Positions 13,932 through 22,240 of a DNA stretch of 64,000 bases are shown piece by piece. How positions within the stretch are numbered: position 1 is the stretch's first letter; the number at the start of each line of letters is the position of its first letter. The notes under the pieces are model-generated. The model was not told the DNA's origin. It saw only the letters and a list, made by a program, of their open reading frames with translations, and searched no databases. The stretch is from an uncultured Candidatus Peregrinibacteria bacterium (GTDB lineage Bacteria; Patescibacteriota; Gracilibacteria; Peribacterales; Peribacteraceae): contig CALMES010000106.1 of the NCBI GenBank assembly GCA_937863435.1, positions 19,447-83,446 on the forward strand, in the 5' to 3' direction. Made by a program: the position numbers and the translations under genes.

Positions 13932-15263
13932 TTTCTGTTTCTGTGAATCCATCACCAATCCAGCGCTCAGAAACAGCGTCTGCATCATTTGTGTGACAAT
14001 GTATGCGATTGCCAATGCGTAGATGCCGTAGGAATGCACGAGCAGGTAACCGGACGTGATGCCGCACGCAGCACTCAGGGCTGTGGTGAGTGCCGGAATG
14101 AGCGTATTTTTCATGGAATAGAACGCCCGCAGCAGAATGTGATTGACGCTTTCAAACGGCACAGCGAGTGCGTAGATCATGAGCGCTACCTGAAATGTAC
14201 CGCTGACAGGCGGATGCAAATGCAGCATCCATGCGGCAACAGAGGTGAGCAGAACCATCGCAATGGCGCCGGGAATGGTGAGGGCCAAGTTCATCCAGAT
14301 CCCCTTCTGCACATAGTTCCAGAACTGCTTTTTTTCGCCTTTGGCATGCGCCTGGCCAAGGAGGGAGAAAACCGATTGCGCGATGGCGATGCCGGCAATA
14401 CCGGGAATAACGGATTCGAAGTTGCTGGCAAACTGATTGATGGCGACCACTCCGTTGCCAAGGCCGGAGCCGAGTCTGTCGATCAGCAGTAATTGCAACT
14501 GGAGCGCGCCAAGGGCCATCATGCGCGGAATAATCAGCCAGCCCATTTGTGCGACATCGGCATGGAGAATGCCGGTTGTGGGAAGCATGAACTTAAAACC
14601 GGTCTGGAATGCGCCAAACAATCTGCCGATAATGTATAAAATGGTGCCGATCAATGTGCCGTACATGGCGCCGATTGGACCAAAAACAGGTGTCAGGAAA
14701 TAAATACCGCCAATGGTTCCAAGCGCCCAGATAATCGGTGTGATGCCGTAGATCCAGTATTTCTGAACGGCAATGAGATATTGCCCCAGCGTGTTGCCCA
14801 GAACAAACAGTGCGTTTGTCAGGAGTGCAAAGCGGCCGAATTGAATGTAGAGCTGCAAGCTGGGCCCGGTGAATTTCACCATATGCGGAGCGATCCACGG
14901 GAAGAAAATGCCGGCAAGCAGCACCATGACGCCAAATGCTGATCCGAAGATAACCAGAATGCTGCAGGTGACCCTGTTCATCTCATCGCGTTTGTCATGG
15001 GCCAGGTGGCTTGCCAGAAACGGGACCAAAATGACGCTCAGCGAGCTCATGACAAACAGCTGAAACAGCAGATCACTCGGACGAAAAGCGGCAATATAGA
15101 CAGAGGCCACGCCAATGGGGTCATTCTGAAGAGGGAACATGACCGAAAACGCCCTGTCGCGCAGAAATCCGCAGATAGACGCGGCAAACTGTGTAATTGC
15201 CAGTACCAGCGCACCGCCGGCGATTCTCTTTTGTGACAGTAAGGGCAGGAAGAATTTTTTCAT
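13890..15263 (-). CDS. murJ: Lipid II flippase MurJ (MviN family)
   Basis: 457 residues, somewhat shorter than the 500-530 of model MurJ, with about 12-13 predicted membrane helices over the whole length. It flips the peptidoglycan precursor lipid II across the membrane. Family features include an N-terminal GGALVLAITQFAASICGFLRD with the conserved Arg-Asp, LFVMSSLSVILVPFLASHL, and SVFSLLGQAHAKGE in the middle. The C-terminal tail (RITNLELRSTNLS) is encoded by the adjacent repeat array and is unlikely to be functional. It is divergent from purL. Confidence 0.9.
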   Translation of the reverse strand: MKKFFLPLLSQKRIAGGALVLAITQFAASICGFLRDRAFSVMFPLQNDPIGVASVYIAAFRPSDLLFQLFVMSSLSVILVPFLASHLAHDKRDEMNRVTCSILVIFGSAFGVMVLLAGIFFPWIAPHMVKFTGPSLQLYIQFGRFALLTNALFVLGNTLGQYLIAVQKYWIYGITPIIWALGTIGGIYFLTPVFGPIGAMYGTLIGTILYIIGRLFGAFQTGFKFMLPTTGILHADVAQMGWLIIPRMMALGALQLQLLLIDRLGSGLGNGVVAINQFASNFESVIPGIAGIAIAQSVFSLLGQAHAKGEKKQFWNYVQKGIWMNLALTIPGAIAMVLLTSVAAWMLHLHPPVSGTFQVALMIYALAVPFESVNHILLRAFYSMKNTLIPALTTALSAACGITSGYLLVHSYGIYALAIAYIVTQMMQTLFLSAGLVMDSQKQKRITNLELRSTNLS

Positions 15264-15303
15264 TGCGTTGAGTGTAGCGATAGATCTGACAGAGTTCGAG
15301 TGA

Positions 15304-15380
15304 AGGGTAAGGCGCGTAGTGTGAGTAAGGCGAGTAATAGCAGTTTTTACCCATCTTACACGCTTTACGCACTTTACCTT
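15304..15380. repeat. Head-to-head 9-nt repeat array (copy B)
   Basis: Left arm GGGTAAGGC-GCGTAGTGT-GAGTAAGGC-GAGTAA; right arm TACCCATCT-TACACGCTT-TACGCACTT-TACC. It fills the murJ-purL divergent promoter region. Confidence 0.65.
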
Positions 15381-15406
15381 TTTCTTCTTTCTGCTATTTT
15401 TCCCTT

Positions 15407-17857
15407 ATGCCTCCCTCCCCCACTCTCCCGTTTGCCACCATGACCGATGATGAGGTGAGGGCTGCGCTTGCAAAGCACAGAATCGGGCTTACCGTTGAGG
15501 AAGCACGCAAGGTGCAGGAAATGCTGGGCCGCGCGCCGACTCTTACCGAAGCGACTATTTGGGGTATTCAGGGAAGCGAGCATTGCAGCTACAAGTCCAG
15601 TCGGCGTTTTCTCAAGCAATTTGTCACCGACAGCTCGCATGTCATTTTAGGGCCAAAAGAAGACAGCGGCATTGTGGCTATTACAGATGGGCCTAAGGGC
15701 AAGCGCTGGGGCATTGTCATCAGTCATGAATCGCATAACAAGCCATCGCAACTTGTCCCCTACGAAGGATCGGCTACGGGTGTTGGCGGTTGCGTGCGCG
15801 ACGTGGTCTGTATGGGTGCGCGCGTCATTGGCGCACTCGATAACCTGCGACTGGGCGATCTGCAGACGCAGGAAACAAGATCGATCGCATCCGAAGTCGT
15901 GCGTGGTATTGCCGGTTATGGCAATCCGCTGGGTATTCCGAACCTGGGCGGCGACGCCATTTTCGATGCCGCTTACAACAAGCAGTGTCTTGTGAACGTC
16001 GTGGTTGTCGGTCTTATGCGCGAGGACGAAATCATCCATAGTTACGCGCAGAAAGAAGCGGGTAAAGCCGGCTACGACATCATCATTGTTGGCAAGGCAA
16101 CCGATCGCAGCGGATTCGGCGGCGCGTCGTTTGCCAGCGTCACCATCAAAGAAGAAGACAGCGAGCGCAATACTGGCGCTGTGCAGGAGCCAAACCCGTT
16201 CCTCGAACGTCACTTACTCGCTTCCAGCTACGCGCTGTTCGACAAACTGGCGAAGGAAGGAAATCTCGACAAAGTGAGCTTCAAAGACCTGGGAGCCGGC
16301 GGCGTGGTGTGTGCATCGGTCGAACAAGTGGCACCAGTTGGTATGGGTGCGATTGTGGATCTCGACAAGCTCCATAAGGCGATCACCGATTTGCCGGCCG
16401 AAGTGGCAGCCTGCGCTGAAACACAGGAGCGTTTCTGCTGGATTTGTCATCCGAGTCTTACAGCCGATATTCTTCGTCATTATAACGAGGTATGGGATTT
16501 GCCGAATGTGGCCGAAGGTGCGGCGGCAACGGTTGTCGGAAAGGTGACGGAAGACGATACCTACACTCTTCTCAGTAAAGGAGAGAAAGTGTGTTCGGCT
16601 CGCAGCGAAGACATTACCTCCGGTTTGCAGTACGTTCGCCCGACCAAAGATCCGCAGAAAACATTTACCGAACCATCCATCACGTACGCCGATGGGTCAG
16701 TCAGTGTTGCCGGAAAAAAGCTCTCAATCGAAGAAATTTTTATGGGAATGATCGGGCAGCCAACGCATGCGAGCAAGGCCGATATCTTCAAGCATTACGA
16801 TAAAAATATTATCGGTAATAGCGTCATAGAAGCCGGTGAGGCAGACGCGACAGTCATTCAGCCGCTGCGCGATATTGCCCGCTATATCTCCGAAGAAGGG
16901 CATCCGTCGTGGGAGCTTTCCGATGCCGATGCCAAAGTCGGCGTCGCACTCGCATCTGGTGGAAACGGTCGCTACGGTCGCATTTCCCCGTACTTGCAGG
17001 GGGTCAATGCCGTTACCGAAAATATCTCGAACATTGCCGCCGTCGGGGCCACTCCACGCGCGCTTTCCGATTGTCTCAACTATGGTAATCCGGAAATTCC
17101 GGAGCAGCTCTGGGCACTGGAGCAGGGCGTGAAAGGTATTGCAGATGCGGCGAAAGCCATTGCGCTCGACGGTGAAGCTGTGCCTGTCATCAGCGGCAAC
17201 GTCAGTTTGTACAATGGCGGCATCGATCCAAGCGGCGTTGTGTGTTGTATCGGCGTGATGCCGGATGCGCAGAAAGCGATTACCATGCAGCTGAAGAACA
17301 CCGGCTCTCAGTTGCTCCTCCTTGGTAAGCGCAAAGACGAATGCGGCGGTTCTGCGTATTACGATGTCCTGGAGAAGCTTACTCAAGGCGCACCCGACAG
17401 CCTGCTTGGGAAGAATGTCCCGACGCCGGATTTTGCGATGCTCAGTTCTCAGCTTAAGTTCATGCGTGATGCCATCGGATCATCCCTCCTCCTTGCTGCT
17501 CACGATATTTCGGAAGGCGGACTGCTCCTCGCTCTGTACGAAATGACCCTTCCACAGCGCAAGTGTGGCGGAAAGATTGGTTTGCAGATTGATATTGCAT
17601 CGATTATGGATTCACTGCGTATCGACACAGCTCTGTTTTCCGAGACAGGCGGGTTCGTTCTGGAAGTAGCATCCGATAAAGCGGCTGAGGTCATGAAACT
17701 GGCGCAGGGACATGGCTGCACGCTCCTGGAACTTGGGAAGACAGTGGCAGAGCCATCGCTGAAGATTGTATCGGGAGCAAGCCAGATTCTCGACCTTTCG
17801 TTTGCGAAAATGCGCGCGGTTTGGGAGAATGCGCTGTCGAAGGCGTTACGCAAGTGA
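15407..17857 (+). CDS. purL: Phosphoribosylformylglycinamidine synthase subunit PurL
   Basis: 816 residues. ATP-dependent amidation of FGAR to FGAM, step 4 of purine synthesis. The glycine-rich start of the first AIRS-like domain contains the catalytic His in GSEHCSYKSSRRFLK. Further on come ISHESHNKPSQLVPYEGSATGVGG, given as blocks SHESHNKPSQ and EGSATGVGG, then GNPLGIPNLGGD and DLGAGG. The second half repeats the AIRS fold (NISNIAAVGATPRALSDCLNYG; HDISEGGL). This is the short PurL that needs PurQ and PurS; neither is in the window. The start may be 15407 or the in-frame ATG at 15440. Confidence 0.92.
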   Translation: MPPSPTLPFATMTDDEVRAALAKHRIGLTVEEARKVQEMLGRAPTLTEATIWGIQGSEHCSYKSSRRFLKQFVTDSSHVILGPKEDSGIVAITDGPKGKRWGIVISHESHNKPSQLVPYEGSATGVGGCVRDVVCMGARVIGALDNLRLGDLQTQETRSIASEVVRGIAGYGNPLGIPNLGGDAIFDAAYNKQCLVNVVVVGLMREDEIIHSYAQKEAGKAGYDIIIVGKATDRSGFGGASFASVTIKEEDSERNTGAVQEPNPFLERHLLASSYALFDKLAKEGNLDKVSFKDLGAGGVVCASVEQVAPVGMGAIVDLDKLHKAITDLPAEVAACAETQERFCWICHPSLTADILRHYNEVWDLPNVAEGAAATVVGKVTEDDTYTLLSKGEKVCSARSEDITSGLQYVRPTKDPQKTFTEPSITYADGSVSVAGKKLSIEEIFMGMIGQPTHASKADIFKHYDKNIIGNSVIEAGEADATVIQPLRDIARYISEEGHPSWELSDADAKVGVALASGGNGRYGRISPYLQGVNAVTENISNIAAVGATPRALSDCLNYGNPEIPEQLWALEQGVKGIADAAKAIALDGEAVPVISGNVSLYNGGIDPSGVVCCIGVMPDAQKAITMQLKNTGSQLLLLGKRKDECGGSAYYDVLEKLTQGAPDSLLGKNVPTPDFAMLSSQLKFMRDAIGSSLLLAAHDISEGGLLLALYEMTLPQRKCGGKIGLQIDIASIMDSLRIDTALFSETGGFVLEVASDKAAEVMKLAQGHGCTLLELGKTVAEPSLKIVSGASQILDLSFAKMRAVWENALSKALRK

Positions 17858-17894
17858 GCCTTCCTGTCCTGCAACACTTCCTTCCGCCCTTCTC

Positions 17895-18626
17895 ATGCGC
17901 CTGATCCGCCCGCTTTCCGTCAGTGTTTTCTGTGCAGGTTTTTTCGTTGCCGGATTCATGCAGATTCCGTCGGCTCATGCAGAGCTGCAGGCGTCAGTTC
18001 AGATTGAGCAGCTGTCACCCGCTACCCTGGGGTCCTGGACATTTTTCTCGGCCAGCAATTCGACCAAAAGCAGCAAGGACAAAGGAGTTGATCCCAAGCG
18101 AACGGCATTTTCCATCAAGGAATTCGGAACCGTGACTCTCGCCGCCAAGCTCCCGGCAGGCATGAAGAGCACCATTTCGATTTTCCGCAACGGAACGCTT
18201 TCCAGCAGCAAGGACACGACGCAGGTCACCATGAACCTGTATCCCAATGACACGGTTCGTTTTGTGATCAAATACAGTTACTCCAATGTCGGGACATTCG
18301 GCGTTACATCCAATCCGACGGGTGCCCCTTTGACGCTCAAAGGCCCCGATGGATTTGTCGCGAAAGCCAAAGCACCCTACACGTTTACCAATTTACCGGC
18401 CGGAAAATATACGATTGTGGCGGATGCCATCAGCGGCTGTTTCACTTCTCCGCCGTACAACCGCAATATCGAGCAGGACAAGCGTGTGACCATTCATATT
18501 GATCTGCCCTGCACCGCAAAATCCGATGCAGATGCCGCCGTGGATACTTCGCGATTGTCCAAGCGCGCCATTCAGGAAGCAGCAAGACTGCGCGAGGCAC
18601 TGAGAGCTGCCAAAAAAGGGAGTTGA
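17895..18626 (+). CDS. Exported protein of unknown function
   Basis: 243 residues from the ATG at 17895, 37 bp after purL. The signal peptide is MRLIRPLSVSVFCAGFFVAGF followed by a cleavage site near SAHA-EL. The mature part is beta-rich with polar strands. Around residues 155-195 the SNPTGAPLTLKGPDGF and FTNLPAGKYTIVADAISGC segment is typical of a carboxypeptidase-regulatory/PEGA-like surface beta domain. It ends in a helical basic tail (RLSKRAIQEAARLREALRAAKKG). Possibly a cell-surface or envelope-anchored protein; no catalytic motif. Confidence 0.7.
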   Translation: MRLIRPLSVSVFCAGFFVAGFMQIPSAHAELQASVQIEQLSPATLGSWTFFSASNSTKSSKDKGVDPKRTAFSIKEFGTVTLAAKLPAGMKSTISIFRNGTLSSSKDTTQVTMNLYPNDTVRFVIKYSYSNVGTFGVTSNPTGAPLTLKGPDGFVAKAKAPYTFTNLPAGKYTIVADAISGCFTSPPYNRNIEQDKRVTIHIDLPCTAKSDADAAVDTSRLSKRAIQEAARLREALRAAKKGS

Positions 18627-18745
18627 TCGATCGAATCGCGAAGCACGAAGATTATCCGCAGCCGCGACACTGCGTCCCGGGCTGGATCAATCTATACATG
18701 TTCAGCCGCGCCAGGCATGGCACTCCGCTTGATGAGGTTAATTTT

Positions 18746-20023
18746 TTACTTCGTCATCTTCTCTGCCAGACTCGAGATATTGCCGGCTCCCATCACAATC
18801 AGTAAATCATTCGGTTGCAGGACGGATGTTCGCAGCAACGTCTTTGCTTCCTGGAGCGCTGAGGCATTGATCACCTGGCAATTGCTTTTGGCATGAATTT
18901 CTTTTCCGAGCGTGACGGGATCTGCCTGGGCTTTTTCGGTGTCCGGACGGGCGTCGTAAATGCCGGCCAGAAGAAGCACATCGGTATCTTTGAAAGCGGT
19001 GGTAAATTCGTCCCACAGTCGCAAGGTGCGATCGTGCGTGTGGGGTTGAAACACGGTAACGAGTCGGTGGTCGGGGTACGCGCCGCGCAATGCGGCGAGA
19101 GTAGCCCGGATTTCGGTCGGGTGATGGGCGTAGTCATCGATAATCTCGATGCCGTTTGTCGTTTTGCCGCGCTTTTCCATGCGTCGCCAGGTGCCGCTGT
19201 AGCCGGCAAGTGACTGCTTTGCCGCAGCCGCATCGAGGTGCAGGTGCTCGGCAAGTGCCAGCGCGAGCTGCGCGTTTTGCTGCATGTGCAAGCCTGGTGT
19301 GCCGAGCGGAACAAGCGGCTGCATATCGGCATTCATCAGCTTTTTCTTGGCCTGCTGAATGATGGCAACCGACTGTGCATCGTTGCCATGGGCAATCACC
19401 GGCTGAGAATCCGGGAGCTTTTCGACAAATTCGACGAATGCTTGGGCATACTCTTCGTAGGTGGGATACGCATCGTAGTGATCGCCGTCGGCGTTCGTCA
19501 GCAAAATGATATGAGGCGATAAAAAATGGAATGAACGACGGTATTCACACGACTCCACCACCCACAGGTTCCCCTTTCCCTTGCGCCAGTTGCGACCGCC
19601 AAGTTCGCGCATTTTGGTACCGACAACGACATTGGGATCCTTGCCGGCATCCATCAGCATTTTGGCCACCATAGCGGTTGTCGAGGACTTGCCGTGCGTG
19701 CCGCAGATACAAATCAAATCTGTCCCGGCTGTCATGTCGCCCAGTGCCCTGAAATACGATATCTGCCTTACTCCCCTTTCGGTTGCAATTGTTCTTTCCG
19801 GCGCAGATGCGGGAATTGCTTCGGAGTACACCAGCAAATCGCATTTCTCTGGAAACGCGCTGCCATCCTGCGCAAGACTCACCTGAATTCTCTGAGATCT
19901 TAGATCATCAAGCAATACAGAATCGTTTTTATCACTGCCGGATACCGTATGGCCAGCCGCATTCATGTGGGCTGCATATGCCGACAGGCCAATGCCGCCG
20001 ATACCGCTGCAATGGATAATCAT
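18746..20023 (-). CDS. murC: UDP-N-acetylmuramate--L-alanine ligase
   Basis: 425 residues, slightly short for MurC. It adds L-Ala to UDP-MurNAc, the first step of the peptidoglycan stem peptide. The N-terminal Rossmann motif is HCSGIGGIGLSAYAAHM with GSD (HTVSGSDKND). The ATP loop is CGTHGKSSTTAMVAKML. The Mur-ligase motifs NADGDHYDAYPTYEEY and DDYAHHPTEIRATL are present. The C-terminal domain ends in VMGAGNISSLAEKM. It is divergent from the ftsB-like gene and in the same wall/division neighbourhood as murJ. Confidence 0.93.
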   Translation of the reverse strand: MIIHCSGIGGIGLSAYAAHMNAAGHTVSGSDKNDSVLLDDLRSQRIQVSLAQDGSAFPEKCDLLVYSEAIPASAPERTIATERGVRQISYFRALGDMTAGTDLICICGTHGKSSTTAMVAKMLMDAGKDPNVVVGTKMRELGGRNWRKGKGNLWVVESCEYRRSFHFLSPHIILLTNADGDHYDAYPTYEEYAQAFVEFVEKLPDSQPVIAHGNDAQSVAIIQQAKKKLMNADMQPLVPLGTPGLHMQQNAQLALALAEHLHLDAAAAKQSLAGYSGTWRRMEKRGKTTNGIEIIDDYAHHPTEIRATLAALRGAYPDHRLVTVFQPHTHDRTLRLWDEFTTAFKDTDVLLLAGIYDARPDTEKAQADPVTLGKEIHAKSNCQVINASALQEAKTLLRTSVLQPNDLLIVMGAGNISSLAEKMTK

Positions 20024-20026
20024 GCT

Positions 20027-20123
20027 GTAAATGTAGAATGTAAAATGTAGAATGTAAAATTTTTATATGTGTTGATCGCAGATTATCAATAATTTTCAAT
20101 TTTACATTCTCAATTTTACATTA
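20027..20123. repeat. Head-to-head 7-nt repeat array (TAGAATG/TAAAATG)
   Basis: Left arm of 7-nt units TGTAGAA-TGTAAAA-TGTAGAA-TGTAAAA (20033-20060). Right arm AATTTTACATTCTCAATTTTACATT (20095-20122 approximately, units of 7). It occupies the murC/ftsB divergent promoter region. Confidence 0.7.
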
Positions 20124-20133
20124 CTATAGACTC

Positions 20134-20577
20134 ATGTCATACCACGAGGTTGCGCCGTTTCCCAAACGTTTAACGATTATGATCGGTTTGTTTGTGGTGG
20201 GCGGTATGGCGTTCGGATTGGCGCTTTCGTATTATAAAAACACGCTGTTTGACCAGCAGCTGATTGCCATGCAGGAGCACAACGACCAGCTGAAGATGCA
20301 GATCGATAAAGGGTACGGTGATCTGGAGTACTATAATTCGCTCCAGTATAAGGATAAGTATGCCAAGGAGAACATGGGACTTGTGAACAACGGGGAGAAA
20401 GTGCTGATTATAACGCATGGCATTCAGCCTGTTGTGTATGCCAAAAACCAGGAGCTGACACCCGAGGAGAAAGTTGCGGTTTACGAGGAGAACTTGCGTA
20501 ATATCTCAACGATTGACCACTGGATGCTGTACCTTTTTCATCGCGAGAAAATTGATGATTTGAAGAATAGGAGTTGA
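20134..20577 (+). CDS. FtsB/DivIC-like septum formation initiator
   Basis: 147 residues. It has a short cytoplasmic N terminus, one membrane helix (about 14-30), then a coiled coil (residues 37-60, DQQLIAMQEHNDQLKMQI). The C-terminal part DKYAKENMGLVNNGEKVLII is typical of FtsB/DivIC (the 'A-R/K-E-x-L-G-x-V-x-x-G-E' box). These proteins join the divisome subcomplex with FtsL and FtsQ. The extra 45 residues beyond the usual end are not recognised. A TACTAT/TATAGA box ends 3-6 nt before the ATG, so the mRNA is probably leaderless. Confidence 0.8.
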   Translation: MSYHEVAPFPKRLTIMIGLFVVGGMAFGLALSYYKNTLFDQQLIAMQEHNDQLKMQIDKGYGDLEYYNSLQYKDKYAKENMGLVNNGEKVLIITHGIQPVVYAKNQELTPEEKVAVYEENLRNISTIDHWMLYLFHREKIDDLKNRS

Positions 20578-20633
20578 TTTTGTCCTTTCAGAATTGCATT
20601 TGCGCGGAACACAAGGCATACTGGGCGCCTCGA

Positions 20634-20710
20634 CGCGGGATGGAGCAGCCCGGTAGCTCGCCAGGCTCATAACCTGGAGGTCGCAGGTTCAAATCCTGCT
20701 CCCGCAACCA
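20634..20710 (+). tRNA. Initiator tRNA-fMet (anticodon CAT)
   Basis: 77 nt. Acceptor CGCGGGA faces TCCCGCA, leaving the C1-A72 mismatch diagnostic of initiator tRNA. Anticodon CAT is at 20668-20670 in CTCATAA, the T-arm is GCAGGTTCAAATCCTGC, and an encoded CCA ends at 20710. Confidence 0.97.
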
Positions 20711-20963
20711 CGTAAAGCCGCTGCGCGGCCACGTGGCGCAGCCAATCGGATCAGACAATTACAGCATCAAGCAGGCTTTACGTGCCACGGGCGACGAAGT
20801 CGCTTTACGTGGCTTCTTGGGCGCGTTCACGTGGCACGGCCCTATAATCGCTTCGGCGCCACTGGCGCAGCCAACCGGATCGATTTCGAATGACGAATCT
20901 CGAAGTACGAATGACGCGAATTGTTGATCGTAATTCGTAATTCGTGCCTCGTACTTCGCATCC
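20711..20963. repeat. Dense palindrome region between tRNA-fMet and rpmA
   Basis: Several direct and inverted copies of CACGTAAAGC / GCTTTACGTGGC (20709-20838), a repeated GGCGCAGCCAA(T/C)CGGATC (20735-20751 and 20863-20881), then a head-to-head 7-nt array (CGAATGA-CGAATCT-CGAAGTA facing CGTAATT-CGTAATT-CGTGCCT, 20886-20962). No protein gene supported. Confidence 0.6.
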
Positions 20964-20977
20964 GGCTCTATTTTATC

Positions 20978-21005
20978 TTGCAAACCGCTCTGACATCCCT
21001 ATAAT
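20978..21005 (+). promoter_or_regulatory. rpmA promoter, near-leaderless
   Basis: TTGCAA at 20978-20983, 16-bp spacer, TATAAT at 21000-21005, then 9 nt to the ATG at 21015. Confidence 0.65.
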
Positions 21006-21014
21006 GCCTCCGCT

Positions 21015-21296
21015 ATGGCAACAAAAAAGGCCGGCGGGTCTACGCAAAACGGCAGAGATAGTTGGTCCAAACGACGTGGCGTAAAGCGCCACGACGGAGA
21101 GGTCGTCAATGCCGGAGAGGTTCTTATTCGTCAGAAAGGCTTCTGGTATCGTCCCGGTGACAATGTCTACGTTGCCAAGGACTGGACGATTCATGCTGAA
21201 ATTCCAGGCAAAGTCTTCTTTCTCAAGAAGCGTGTTGAAAAGTTCAACGGCAAGCGCGAAATGGCGACGATCGTCGGTGTCAAAGCTGCTGCGTAA
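21015..21296 (+). CDS. rpmA: 50S ribosomal protein L27
   Basis: 93 residues, normal length. The N terminus MATKKAGGSTQNGRDS is the peptidyl-transferase-centre-reaching tail, without the cleaved extension of Firmicutes. Then RRGVKRHDGEVVNAGEVLIRQKG, given as GVKRHDGE and AGEVLIRQ, matches the barrel. The usual partner rplU is not adjacent. Codons 22-28 contain a 7-bp inverted repeat (CGTGGCG-TAAAG-CGCCACG) that uses the same words as the palindromes upstream. Confidence 0.96.
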   Translation: MATKKAGGSTQNGRDSWSKRRGVKRHDGEVVNAGEVLIRQKGFWYRPGDNVYVAKDWTIHAEIPGKVFFLKKRVEKFNGKREMATIVGVKAAA

Positions 21297-21318
21297 GGTA
21301 TTCATTCAATGTGATTTT

Positions 21319-21346
21319 CAAACGGTCCGAAAGGGCCGTTTTTATT
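21319..21346 (+). terminator. Intrinsic terminator of rpmA
   Basis: Stem AAACGGTCC / GGGCCGTTT with GAAA loop and a following T-run. It overlaps the end of the convergent RhuM-like gene (stop at 21342). Confidence 0.85.
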
Positions 21347-21794
21347 TCTTTGCAATCAACAGAGCTTTTTGCAGTGATGTTACTGCTTTTTCTAGTTCTT
21401 TTATGCGCATGGTCTGCTGTTCCTTTAAGCGTTTCTCGTTGATGGTAAACCCTTTCACGATGTGATTCTTCAGAATATTCGTTGCCCAGATGCGAAATTG
21501 GGTGCCTTGCTTGGATTTTACGCGATAACCGACGGAAATAATGGCATCCAGATTATAATATTTTGTGTCATACATTTTGCCATCGGCGGCAGTTATCCGG
21601 AAATTCCGGATAACTGATTCTGGCTCTAACTCGCGCTCTTTGAAGATATTGCTGATGTGTTCGGATACCGTGCGCACATCTTTACCGAAAATATCCGCCA
21701 TCTGTTTCTGGGTGAGCCATACAGTTTCTTCCTGCAGGCGCACTTCCACTTTCGATTTTCCTTTTACAGGCTCATAAACGATCACTTCTCCCAT
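21342..21794 (-). CDS. RhuM-like (virulence protein family) N-terminal protein, short form
   Basis: 150 residues from the ATG at 21794 (MGEVIVYEP); a Met at 21827 is also in frame. The conserved RhuM N-terminal domain is clear: VEVRLQEETVWLTQKQMADIF with a helix-turn-helix look, VSEHISNIFKERELE, KMYDTKYYNLDAIISVGYRV and GTQFRIWATNILKNHIVKGF. Family members are usually about 330 residues; this ends after a short coiled coil (EKRLKEQQTMRIKELEKAV), so the C-terminal half is absent. RhuM-type genes are commonly horizontally mobile and of unknown biochemical role. Confidence 0.75.
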   Translation of the reverse strand: MGEVIVYEPVKGKSKVEVRLQEETVWLTQKQMADIFGKDVRTVSEHISNIFKERELEPESVIRNFRITAADGKMYDTKYYNLDAIISVGYRVKSKQGTQFRIWATNILKNHIVKGFTINEKRLKEQQTMRIKELEKAVTSLQKALLIAKK

Positions 21795-21920
21795 CGGATG
21801 AACGGTTTTATGGCGTAGTGCTGGCATGTATGCATGCTATCAGAACGACGAATACGATGGTATTGCGGCTTTGTATTTTCTCTCGATGAATATTCTCTGC
21901 GTGCTATGCTACTGGCCACG

Positions 21921-21997
21921 GGCGTGTAGCTCAGGTGGTTAGAGCTCAGGACTTATAAACCTGCGGTCGGTGGTTCAAGTCCACCCACGCCCACCAT
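21921..21997 (+). tRNA. tRNA-Ile (anticodon TAT)
   Basis: 77 nt. Acceptor GGGCGTG / CACGCCC, loop CTTATAA with anticodon TAT, T-arm GGTGGTTCAAGTCCACC and encoded CCA (21995-21997). The anticodon stem has an A-A mismatch next to the loop. A TAT-anticodon Ile tRNA reads AUA. Confidence 0.88.
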
Positions 21998-22240
21998 TCG
22001 TTCAGGTTATATGCCACAGGCTTGGATTTATAGTGCATGTATGAATTGCTTTGGTTGGTAACTCATGTGGTGCCCGCGAAAGTATCGGTTGCACACTTGG
22101 GTACTGTTGACAAACAACGTGGAGCAGACGCCTGTGATTTACACCCGATTTACTTAACGATAAAGATAAGATTGCGAAGAATACTATCGGCTGGTCAATT
22201 GGCATGGTGCCTGCGAACATTCAGATCGAGCAATGATATT

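Noticed and set aside
22000..22240. Possible gene or RNA between tRNA-Ile and the kinase gene
   Set aside because: No convincing start, motif, hairpin or composition signal was found.
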